DNA from: Micavibrio sp. | GTDB taxonomy: Bacteria; Pseudomonadota; Alphaproteobacteria; Micavibrionales; Micavibrionaceae | DNA length: 6,288 nt | NCBI GenBank assembly: GCA_027051315.1 | Contig: JALTZE010000032.1 | Location: forward strand, 1 to 6,288 | Reading direction: 5' to 3' | Shown here: positions 1 through 6,288 of the stretch, one piece after another | Layout: the number at the start of each line of letters is the position of its first letter | How positions within the stretch are numbered: the stretch's first letter is position 1 | Notes under the pieces: generated by a model | What the model was told of the DNA's origin: nothing | What the model saw: the letters and a program-made list of their open reading frames with translations, nothing else | Databases searched by the model: none | Translations under genes and position numbers: made by a program

Positions 1-1
1 A

Positions 2-3000
2 AATATATTGCATAAGCAAGATGCTAAGAGTCTTGAAAATATATTGCATTGTGTTGTCGATGATGTTTCTTATGCTACGAGAGATTGGAGGGCAATGCGT
101 GAGGAGATTCTGAAAAGCAAGGAATCTTTAAAAAATGCTCCTAAAAAATATCCGATAGAGGAATATAAATCTTTTCTAGATTATTTATATAATGATAATT
201 TTACCTTACTTGGTTATAGGAAATATAATCTTTCTCAGAAAAAAGATAAGGTAATAAGTGAGATAATAAAGGGGGAATCGCTTGGGGTCTTAAGTGATGA
301 GAAGAAACCTGTATATATAAATTTTAATAGAGATGGTTTATCAGATTATATGCAGGAGCTGAGAATGAATATGCCTCCTGTTACTGTATCGAAAATTAAT
401 AAAAGGTCTACTGTACATCGATGCGTTCCTATGGATGCTATTGCTGTTAAAAGATATGATGATAAGGGTAATGTTATTGGTGAAAATATATTTGTAGGTT
501 TGTTTACTTCTGTTACATATTCAAGGTCGGTAGAGGATATTCCTTTATTATCTCATAAAGTTAATAGGGTAATGGAAATATCTAAATTCCGTCCTAATAG
601 CCATGAATATAGAGCGTTAAAACATATTTTGGAAAAATATCCAAGAGATGAATTATTCCAAATATCGGAAGAAGATTTATTTGAGATATGTAAAGGTATA
701 ATGCGTCTTCAAGAAAGGAAAGGAGTGGCTCTTTATACTCGTCCTGACCCTTTTGGGAGATATGTATCATGTTTGGTTTATATACCACGCGATCGTTTTA
801 ATACTAATATAAGAATAGATATACAAAAGATTTTAGAGTCAGAATTAAACGGAAAATGTACGAATTTTCATACGACTTTAGATGATTCACCTCTTGCTAG
901 GGTTTTATTTATAATATCAAAAAAGGAAAGTGATCTTAAGCTAGATTATGATAGAAAGGCTCTTGAAAGTAAGATACAAGAAGCAAGCAGGTCATGGTCA
1001 GAAAAATTTGCAGATACTATATATTCGCAATATAAGGTGGAAGATAAATCATTATATTATATAAAACGTTATTCTAATGCTTTTACAGTTGCTTATCAGG
1101 ATAGATTTAAGCCTCATCATGCTGTTATGGATATTGAAAAAATAGAAGAGGTGATAAGAACTGGGAAAATTGCTCTTCAATTATTCAGACCAAAAGATAT
1201 TACTAAGGTAAGGTTGAAAATATATAATAAGGATAATTTTTTTGCTTTATCTGATATTTTACCAATATTACAAAATATGGGTTTACGGGTTATTTCTGAA
1301 ATACCATATAAAATATCTCCTGAGGATGTTGATTGTTGTGTATGGATTAATGATTTTAGAATGGAGATTCTTTCTGATAAGCATGTTGAGATAAAAGATA
1401 TTAAAGATATATTTGTGAATGCTTTATCTGCAATCTTGGATAATCGTGCTGAGAATGATTCTTTGAATCAGCTTGCTATACTTGGTAATATGACGTGGCG
1501 TGAAATATCAATTATAAGAATGTATCTGAGATATTTAAGGCAAGCAAATTTACCATATTCTCTTGAATATATGCAAAATGCTATTACAGAAAACTCTCAT
1601 ATTGCTAGGAAACTTGCCGATTTATTTAAAACTAGACATAATCCTGAGCTTAAAGGTAGTAGAGATAAGCAATATAATAATATAAAAAATGGCATAGAAA
1701 ATGATTTGCAAAATGTTCATTCTTTGGATTTTGATAGGATAATAAAAAGTGTTGTTAGTGTAATAGATGCTACGTTAAGGACTAATTATTTTCTTAAAGA
1801 TAGTAATGGTAATAAGAAAAGTTATATTTCTGTTAAGATTGATAGTAAGTCAGTTTCGTTTCTTCCAAATCCTAAACCTTATAGGGAAATATATGTTTAT
1901 TCTCCGAAAATTGAAGGTATTCATTTACGTGGAGATAAGGTTGCTAGAGGGGGATTGCGCTGGTCTGACAGGCATGAAGATTTCCGTACCGAAATTCTAG
2001 ATTTGATGAAAGCACAGATGGTTAAAAATGCTGTAATTGTGCCTATGGGGTCAAAGGGAGGTTTTGTTGTTAAACAGCCACCAAAAGAAGGTGGAAGAGA
2101 TGCTTATATAGCAGAGGGTATTGAATGTTATAAAACTTTCTTACGTGGTTTATTGGATATTACTGATAATAGAAAAGGTAATAAAGTAATACCGCCGAAA
2201 GGCATTGTTCGTATAGATGGTGATGACCCTTATTTGGTTGTTGCTGCGGATAAAGGCACTGCAACTTTTTCTGATATAGCAAATTCTATCTCTCTTGATT
2301 ATGATTTTTGGTTAGGTGATGCTTTTGCTTCGGGCGGCTCTGCTGGATATGACCATAAAAAGATGGGGATTACAGCACGTGGGGCTTGGGAGTCAGTTAA
2401 GCGTCATTTTAGAGAACTTAATCATAATACACAAACAACGGAATTTGATGTAATTGGTGTTGGTGATATGGGCGGAGATGTTTTTGGTAATGGAATGCTC
2501 CTTTCGGATAAGATTAAGTTAATCGGAGCATTTAACCATCTTCATATTTTTTGTGACCCTAATCCTGATGTTGCTGTTAGTTTTGCTGAGAGAAAGAGAT
2601 TATTTGATAATGTTAAAGGTTGGGACGAATATAATCTTAAGAAGCTTTCAAAAGGTGGGCGTATATTTAATAGGTCGGATAAATCCTTGAAATTAACCGA
2701 GGAAATAAAAAAGAAATTTAATATTACCGAAGATGAGTTAAGTCCTAATGACCTTATAAGATATATGTTAAAAGCAAAAGTTGACCTTTTATGGTTTGGT
2801 GGAATTGGGACATATATAAAAAGTAGCAAGGAAAGTAATAGCGATGTTGGTGATAAGACAAATGATATTTTACGTATAAATGCAAATGAATTACGAGCAA
2901 AAGTAATTGGAGAGGGTGCAAATCTTGCTATTACACAGGCTGCAAGAATAGAATTTGCAAAAAATGGCGGTAAGGTTAATGCAGATTTCATTGATAATTC

Positions 3001-4339
3001 TGGAGGAGTTGATTCATCAGACCATGAAGTGAATATAAAAATATTATTTACAGATATAATGGAAGATTCTTCTAAAGGAATTGATATTAGCAAGCGTAAT
3101 AAAATCTTAGAACAAATGACAGGTGAAATTGTTGAGCATGTCTTGCGTAATAACTATCAACAAGCACAGGCTATATCATTAATGGAGTTAAATGCTGTAG
3201 ATAATTTACAGCATCATTCTGAATTTATAGAAAAAATGGAAAAAGCGGGTGTTATTGATAGGGAGCTTGAGGTGCTTCCTAGTGAAGAAGAAATAGAAGA
3301 AATAAAATTACGGGGTAAAGGGCTTACAAGACCAGAAATCTCGGTACTTCAGGCCTATGCAAAGATTGAGCTTATCAAAGAGTTGCTTAAAACTGATGTT
3401 CCTGATAATGACCATTCTTTAAAATGGTTGTTGGATTATTTTCCTTCGCTTTTGCATAAAAAATACGCAAAAGAAATTAATAAGCATATGTTGAAGCGTG
3501 AAATTATTGCAACGACTATGAGTAATGGTCTTGTTAATAGGCTTGGTCTTACTTTTGTTCAAGAAAAGAAAGATAAAACAGGGGCATCTGTTGCCGATAT
3601 TGCGGTTGCTTATTTTGTTGTAAAAGAGGCTTTTGATTTAAAGCCTATTTTTGAGCAGATTGAGGCTCTTGATTATAAAATTCCTGCTAAAGTACAGCTT
3701 TGTGCCATGAATGAAATTTCTAGAACTGTTGAACGTGAGGTAATATGGTTCCTTACAAGATTAGGGCGTGATATTGATTTAGATAAAGATGTGAAGCTGT
3801 TTAGTGGGGGGGTAAGAGAGCTTAAGAAAACGCTTAATAGTTCTATAGATATAGCTTTGGGAAAAGAAATTGATATGAGAGTTAAAGCATGGCAGGTAGA
3901 TGGTTTGCCTGAAGAACTTGCTAAGCAGATTGCTCTTATGCCTGTATTATCATCTGCTTTTGATATTATTAGAATTGCCAATGATAGGAATGCTCCTATT
4001 AAACATACGGCTAAAATATATTTTGAGTTAGGTGAGTATTTCCATATTAACTGGTTAAGGAAGCAAGCTAAATATATTAAAGGTGATACGAAATGGTCAT
4101 CAGATGCGCTTGATGGTATTATTGACCATCTTTATGGTTGTCAGGCTGGGCTTACTATAAGCATACTTAATGATGAAAAAACTGTGAATGAAAGAACTGT
4201 TTCTGAATGGTTAGCTAAACGTGGTCATCAGGCAGTGCAAATAAAAGAAATGTTCGATGAGATAAGGAAAAATGCAAAAGTTGACCTTTCAATACTAGTT
4301 ATAGCGGAGCAAAGACTAAGAAATCTGTATGGTGGTTAG
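2..4339 (+). CDS. gdhB: NAD-specific glutamate dehydrogenase, large (~180 kDa) type, 5' partial
   Basis: This enzyme oxidatively deaminates L-glutamate to 2-oxoglutarate and ammonium with NAD+ in the cytoplasm, feeding amino-acid carbon into the TCA cycle. The frame is open from base 2 to a TAG stop at 4337-4339. The first possible start is a TTG at base 8 with no upstream stop and no ribosome site, so I treat the gene as cut by the window edge. About 1443 residues are visible; the family is usually about 1550-1650, so roughly 150 N-terminal residues are missing. Residues below count from the TTG. The N-terminal regulatory (ACT-like) half carries the family block YTRPDPFGR (243-251) and PRDRFNT. 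The catalytic core has RGGLRWSDR (647-655), KNAVIVPMGSKGG with K673 and K683 resembling the GLFV-dehydrogenase active site, and AADKGTA (746-752). The Rossmann loop is GVGDMGGDVFG (817-827). LWFGGIGTY (928-936), GEGAN (968-972) and NSGGVDSSDHE (997-1007) follow. The C-terminal helical domain is complete and no frameshift is seen. Called gdhB or gdhZ in other proteobacteria. Confidence 0.97.
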   Translation, partial: NILHKQDAKSLENILHCVVDDVSYATRDWRAMREEILKSKESLKNAPKKYPIEEYKSFLDYLYNDNFTLLGYRKYNLSQKKDKVISEIIKGESLGVLSDEKKPVYINFNRDGLSDYMQELRMNMPPVTVSKINKRSTVHRCVPMDAIAVKRYDDKGNVIGENIFVGLFTSVTYSRSVEDIPLLSHKVNRVMEISKFRPNSHEYRALKHILEKYPRDELFQISEEDLFEICKGIMRLQERKGVALYTRPDPFGRYVSCLVYIPRDRFNTNIRIDIQKILESELNGKCTNFHTTLDDSPLARVLFIISKKESDLKLDYDRKALESKIQEASRSWSEKFADTIYSQYKVEDKSLYYIKRYSNAFTVAYQDRFKPHHAVMDIEKIEEVIRTGKIALQLFRPKDITKVRLKIYNKDNFFALSDILPILQNMGLRVISEIPYKISPEDVDCCVWINDFRMEILSDKHVEIKDIKDIFVNALSAILDNRAENDSLNQLAILGNMTWREISIIRMYLRYLRQANLPYSLEYMQNAITENSHIARKLADLFKTRHNPELKGSRDKQYNNIKNGIENDLQNVHSLDFDRIIKSVVSVIDATLRTNYFLKDSNGNKKSYISVKIDSKSVSFLPNPKPYREIYVYSPKIEGIHLRGDKVARGGLRWSDRHEDFRTEILDLMKAQMVKNAVIVPMGSKGGFVVKQPPKEGGRDAYIAEGIECYKTFLRGLLDITDNRKGNKVIPPKGIVRIDGDDPYLVVAADKGTATFSDIANSISLDYDFWLGDAFASGGSAGYDHKKMGITARGAWESVKRHFRELNHNTQTTEFDVIGVGDMGGDVFGNGMLLSDKIKLIGAFNHLHIFCDPNPDVAVSFAERKRLFDNVKGWDEYNLKKLSKGGRIFNRSDKSLKLTEEIKKKFNITEDELSPNDLIRYMLKAKVDLLWFGGIGTYIKSSKESNSDVGDKTNDILRINANELRAKVIGEGANLAITQAARIEFAKNGGKVNADFIDNSGGVDSSDHEVNIKILFTDIMEDSSKGIDISKRNKILEQMTGEIVEHVLRNNYQQAQAISLMELNAVDNLQHHSEFIEKMEKAGVIDRELEVLPSEEEIEEIKLRGKGLTRPEISVLQAYAKIELIKELLKTDVPDNDHSLKWLLDYFPSLLHKKYAKEINKHMLKREIIATTMSNGLVNRLGLTFVQEKKDKTGASVADIAVAYFVVKEAFDLKPIFEQIEALDYKIPAKVQLCAMNEISRTVEREVIWFLTRLGRDIDLDKDVKLFSGGVRELKKTLNSSIDIALGKEIDMRVKAWQVDGLPEELAKQIALMPVLSSAFDIIRIANDRNAPIKHTAKIYFELGEYFHINWLRKQAKYIKGDTKWSSDALDGIIDHLYGCQAGLTISILNDEKTVNERTVSEWLAKRGHQAVQIKEMFDEIRKNAKVDLSILVIAEQRLRNLYGG

Positions 4340-4351
4340 GCTCATAGTTAA

Positions 4352-5284
4352 TTATATAAAAAGAAAAGCAATAATAATGATAATTCCAAAATCGCGATTT
4401 GATTTGAAGATTTTTAGTGATTTATAAGAATTATCAATTTTCCAATATGTAAGCTGCCAAATCATATGAATTGCACCTGCAAGTATGATAATAAAGAATA
4501 TGAAGCTGGCTCCTGATAATATTCCTGTTAGAATTAGTGCAGAAATAGTTACAGAGTAAAAAGCAGCTATCCATGGTTTGGCATTTACATCAAGTAAGCG
4601 GGCGGTTGAACGAATTCCAATTATCTCATCATCTTTTTTATCCATAAAGGCATATATGGTATCATAACCCATAGTCCATAATATTCCTGCGATATAGAGT
4701 AATATTGATGATATTGATATTTCGTCAGTAACTGCGCTATATCCCATTAATGCTCCGAAGTTAAAGGTAAGACCAAGAAATGTTTGCGGCCACCATGTCC
4801 ATCTTTTCATAAGTGGGTAGATTATTACCAATATTATTGAGCACATCCCTAGAATAATGGTGGTTTTGTTAAATTGTAGTAATATGGCAAGTGATATTAG
4901 TAGTAATATTATGAGAAACTTTATTGCTTGTTTTGTTGTTATTTCCCCTGAGGCGAGGGGTCTGCTGGCGGTTCTTTCAACTTTTTTATCAAATTCTTTA
5001 TCCCATAAATCATTTATAATACAGCCTGCTGACCTCATTGTGATAGAGCCTAAAGTAAATAATATTATTATAGTTATTTCTTGTAACCCAATTCCTGCAA
5101 AGCCTTTGCAAGCAAGTAGGATTGACCATATTGATGGAATAAGTAAAAGCCATATACCTACAGGCCTATCAATTCTTGATAGATAAGCATAGGGGTGAGC
5201 CCATTTTGGTAAAATATTTATTATCAAGCTGGTTTTTTTAATATCCGACTTGTCATTTTGGTGATTTTCTGTTTCTTTTGCCAT
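4352..5284 (-). CDS. ubiA: 4-hydroxybenzoate polyprenyltransferase (ubiquinone biosynthesis)
   Basis: UbiA is an inner-membrane prenyltransferase that attaches the polyprenyl tail to 4-hydroxybenzoate, the first membrane step of ubiquinone synthesis. The 310-residue product is slightly longer than the usual ~290 because of a hydrophilic N-terminus of about 28 residues. Both Mg2+/diphosphate-binding aspartate motifs are intact. The first is NDLWDKEFD (91-99), followed by RTASRPLASG (104-113). The second is YDTIYAFMDKKDD (207-219), followed by IGIRSTA. SNRDFG (295-300) near the end is the usual C-terminal signature. Several strongly hydrophobic stretches, for example 44-58, 70-80, 122-156, 243-275 and 300-310, fit a multi-pass membrane protein. 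The start is well bounded: ATG at 5284-5282 is the only nearby Met, and an in-frame TAA lies seven codons upstream (5308-5306). No Shine-Dalgarno precedes it because the upstream DNA is the start of rsmE. Its 3' end converges on the glutamate dehydrogenase gene across 12 bases. Confidence 0.97.
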   Translation of the reverse strand: MAKETENHQNDKSDIKKTSLIINILPKWAHPYAYLSRIDRPVGIWLLLIPSIWSILLACKGFAGIGLQEITIIILFTLGSITMRSAGCIINDLWDKEFDKKVERTASRPLASGEITTKQAIKFLIILLLISLAILLQFNKTTIILGMCSIILVIIYPLMKRWTWWPQTFLGLTFNFGALMGYSAVTDEISISSILLYIAGILWTMGYDTIYAFMDKKDDEIIGIRSTARLLDVNAKPWIAAFYSVTISALILTGILSGASFIFFIIILAGAIHMIWQLTYWKIDNSYKSLKIFKSNRDFGIIIIIAFLFI

Positions 5285-5287
5285 ATG
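5282..5287. other. Abutting divergent start codons of ubiA and rsmE (CATATG)
   Basis: The palindromic hexamer CATATG contains both start codons: the ubiA ATG read leftwards from 5284 and the rsmE ATG read rightwards from 5285. There is no intergenic DNA. Any promoter or leader of either gene must therefore lie in the first codons of the other. Because both genes begin with purine-rich codons, each leader is pyrimidine-rich in the sense direction, which rules out a normal Shine-Dalgarno for both. Translation would have to be leaderless, use a very short leader, or rely on AT-rich unstructured mRNA. Confidence 0.8.
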
Positions 5288-6022
5288 AGTGAATATAAAA
5301 AGAAATTATATAAATTGCCAAGACTTTATATTAATACCCATATAAATTTGGGGCAAGTGATAGAGCTTGAACAATCACATGCTCATTATTTGAAAAATGT
5401 GATTAGAAAAAATATCGGTGATTATATAAGAGTTTTTAATGGTTCTGATGGGGAATGGATTTGTAAGATTGAGAAAATTAATAAAAAATCATGTTTTTTG
5501 CTTATTGAAGAGATGATAAGGGCACAATCTGATATTGGTAACAGGAAAATACATTTGTTTTTTGCTCCTATAAAGAAAAATCGTATGGATTGGATGATTG
5601 AAAAATCAGTTGAGCTTGGTGTTACAGATTTTCATCCAATAATTACCCAAAATACGGAAAATAGAAAATTTAATATTGAAAGAATCAATAAACAGATTAT
5701 AGAGGCTGCTGAACAATGTGAACGTCTTGATATAGCGACCTTTCATAATCCAGATAGTTTAATGAAAGTGATTAATTCATATAATAATATTGATATATTA
5801 TTTGCTGTAGAAAGGGTTGATGTAGATAATATGCATAATGTTATATTATCTATGAGTGATATTAGTGAAATAGGATATATGACAGGACCTGAAGGTGGTT
5901 GGAGCAAAGAAGAAATTGAATGGCTGTTTAATAAGGATAATGTGAAAGCAGTTTCTTTGGGTAATAATATATTAAGGGCAGAAACTGCTGTTCTTTATGG
6001 TTTATCATTATTGATGATGTGA
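5285..6022 (+). CDS. rsmE: 16S rRNA (uracil(1498)-N(3))-methyltransferase RsmE
   Basis: RsmE uses S-adenosylmethionine to methylate N3 of U1498 (E. coli numbering) in 16S rRNA of the small subunit. The 245-residue product matches the usual 240-250. An N-terminal PUA-like RNA-binding part carries LPRLYI (11-16), HAHYLKNVIR (32-41) and VFNGSDGEW (50-58). The SPOUT (alpha/beta-knot) catalytic part carries KNRMDWMIEKSVELGV (98-113), EAAEQCER (140-147), TGPEGGWS (200-207) and LGNNILRAETA (225-235), the knot that binds SAM. I chose ATG 5285 because homologues begin just before the PRL block and it is the only in-frame ATG there. In-frame TTG 5258 and GTG 5261 would add nine or eight residues inside ubiA and lack a ribosome site. 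No Shine-Dalgarno precedes ATG 5285 either; the preceding bases are pyrimidine-rich. The gene ends in TGA at the normal family C-terminus. Confidence 0.96.
   Translation: MSEYKKKLYKLPRLYINTHINLGQVIELEQSHAHYLKNVIRKNIGDYIRVFNGSDGEWICKIEKINKKSCFLLIEEMIRAQSDIGNRKIHLFFAPIKKNRMDWMIEKSVELGVTDFHPIITQNTENRKFNIERINKQIIEAAEQCERLDIATFHNPDSLMKVINSYNNIDILFAVERVDVDNMHNVILSMSDISEIGYMTGPEGGWSKEEIEWLFNKDNVKAVSLGNNILRAETAVLYGLSLLMM
5305..5334 (-). promoter_or_regulatory. Candidate sigma-70-type promoter for ubiA, inside rsmE
   Basis: On the minus strand a perfect TATAAT (5310-5305) lies 20 bases before the ubiA ATG. TTAATA (5334-5329, four of six matches to TTGACA) sits upstream with an 18-base spacer. Transcription would start roughly 7 bases after the -10, leaving a leader of about 13 bases without a Shine-Dalgarno. 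The position is right for a gene with no intergenic space. TATAAT-like strings are frequent in such AT-rich DNA, so this is a candidate only. I found no comparable promoter for rsmE within the 5' end of ubiA. Confidence 0.35.
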
Positions 6023-6041
6023 TTTAATAATTTTATTTATA

Positions 6042-6209
6042 TTAGCAACGACAATTTAGAACATAATGATTATATTCACTATATTGATTTGTTGTTAACT
6101 GGTCTTTTCTACTGTTATCTGTAGGTTTTTTATTATCACGGCTGTTAGGTGCATAACCATGAAAAACTTGTCCAAGAAGTGCAACTTTTTCTTTTTCATA
6201 TTTATTCAT
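6042..6209 (-). CDS. Small hypothetical protein, 55 residues
   Basis: I do not recognise a family. The ORF starts with ATG at 6209-6207 and ends with TAA at 6044-6042, giving 55 residues that begin MNKYEKEKVALLGQVFHGYA and end LNCRC. It is hydrophilic and rich in Asn, Lys and Tyr. There is no signal peptide or membrane segment; only residues 9-16 (VALLGQVF) are hydrophobic. The charged start followed by this short apolar stretch suggests a short helix, and the remainder looks disordered. Two Cys sit at positions 53 and 55. The main support for a real gene is a strong Shine-Dalgarno (GGGAGAG, 6221-6215) at good spacing, filling a gap that holds no other gene. It converges with rsmE across 19 bases. 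It could be a genuine small protein, the decayed remnant of a longer gene, or a chance ORF in AT-rich DNA. Confidence 0.5.
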   Translation of the reverse strand: MNKYEKEKVALLGQVFHGYAPNSRDNKKPTDNSRKDQLTTNQYSEYNHYVLNCRC

Positions 6210-6214
6210 TTATA

Positions 6215-6221
6215 CTCTCCC
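6215..6221 (-). promoter_or_regulatory. Ribosome binding site of the 55-residue ORF
   Basis: The minus strand reads GGGAGAG followed by TATAA and then ATG. Counting from the GGAG core (6220-6217), the spacing is seven bases, close to ideal for pairing with the 16S rRNA tail. None of the other starts visible in this window has a comparable purine-rich site, which is the main reason to take the small ORF seriously and to fix its start at 6209. Confidence 0.5.
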
Positions 6222-6231
6222 ATATTTATAA

Positions 6232-6243
6232 TTTCTTAAGAAA
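6232..6243. repeat. 12-bp perfect palindrome upstream of the small ORF
   Basis: TTTCTTAAGAAA is identical to its reverse complement. It lies between the possible -10 and the ribosome site of the small ORF, where a repressor operator could sit. It has no loop or following T-run that would make it a terminator. A 12-bp palindrome is expected a few times by chance in 6 kb of AT-rich sequence, so function is unproven. Confidence 0.3.
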
Positions 6244-6247
6244 GAAC

Positions 6248-6278
6248 GATATTGCCATATAATTAATTTGTATGTCAA
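6248..6278 (-). promoter_or_regulatory. Weak candidate promoter of the 55-residue ORF
   Basis: The minus strand has a perfect TTGACA (6278-6273), but the best -10 downstream is poor: AATATC (6253-6248) at 19 bases, or GCAATA at 17 bases. Transcription from here would give a leader of about 30 bases containing the ribosome site, a sensible geometry. The weak -10 keeps confidence low, and the window ends ten bases beyond the -35. Confidence 0.2.
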
Positions 6279-6288
6279 ATTTTTATGT

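Noticed and set aside
8..10. TTG at base 8 as the true start of the glutamate dehydrogenase.
   Set aside because: No ribosome site is visible, the frame is open to the window edge, and the protein from here would lack about 150 residues of the N-terminal domain found in the family.
2542..3093. Long open frame of 183 codons on the minus strand inside the glutamate dehydrogenase gene.
   Set aside because: It lies opposite the most conserved catalytic region of the dehydrogenase, has a low-complexity Ser/Leu/Phe-rich translation typical of an antisense shadow, and shows no recognisable domain.
4389..4400. Perfect 12-bp palindrome AAATCGCGATTT near the 3' end of ubiA.
   Set aside because: It falls on the codons of the conserved SNRDFG motif of UbiA, has no loop and is not followed by a T-run, so coding constraint and chance explain it.
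4857..5186. Plus-strand open frame of 109 codons opposite ubiA.
   Set aside because: It is antisense to the first aspartate motif and flanking helices of UbiA, which are clearly the real coding signal. Its translation has no family resemblance.
6020..6124. The rsmE frame stays open for 33 codons after its TGA, up to TAG at 6122-6124, hinting at TGA read-through or TGA as tryptophan.
   Set aside because: RsmE already ends at the normal family length just after the conserved LRAETA block. The extension is AT-rich with no family resemblance and overlaps the small ORF. Tryptophans in all three large genes are encoded by TGG, so there is no sign of recoding.
6207..6224. A five-codon mini-ORF (ATG GGA GAG TAT AAA TGA) on the minus strand whose TGA overlaps the small ORF's ATG.
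   Set aside because: It consists mainly of the ribosome site itself and has no ribosome site of its own. The ATGA overlap is most simply a coincidence.

Overview
The window reads as a compact, AT-rich bacterial chromosome segment, about one-third G+C by eye. It most likely comes from a low-GC member of the Alphaproteobacteria, for example Rickettsiales-like, Holosporales-like or a related intracellular or streamlined lineage. Three things point that way: a giant ~1600-residue-class NAD-glutamate dehydrogenase, a UbiA of the proteobacterial ubiquinone pathway, and a ubiA/rsmE neighbourhood that I recall as common in Alphaproteobacteria. The taxonomic call is inference. TAA, TAG and TGA all end genes here, so the standard bacterial code fits.

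Layout, left to right. (1) Positions 2-4339, plus strand: the 3' nine-tenths or so of a large NAD-specific glutamate dehydrogenase, cut by the left window edge. (2) A 12-base convergent gap, then ubiA on the minus strand (5284 down to 4352), the 4-hydroxybenzoate polyprenyltransferase. (3) rsmE on the plus strand (5285-6022), the 16S rRNA m3U1498 methyltransferase. Its ATG directly abuts the ubiA ATG in the hexamer CATATG, so the two divergent genes have no spacer at all. (4) A 19-base convergent gap, then a 55-codon minus-strand ORF (6209 down to 6042). It has no recognised family but the best Shine-Dalgarno sequence in the window. (5) The last 79 bases hold its leader, a 12-bp palindrome and a weak possible promoter.

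Functionally these are housekeeping genes: glutamate catabolism to 2-oxoglutarate with NADH production, ubiquinone synthesis for the respiratory chain that would reoxidise that NADH, and ribosome modification. The metabolic link between the first two is plausible, but convergent orientation argues against co-transcription. I see no mobile element, CRISPR array, tRNA, rRNA, phage gene or toxin-antitoxin pair, and no clear new multi-gene system. The points most worth a second look are the spacer-free divergent start junction and the small uncharacterised ORF at the right end.
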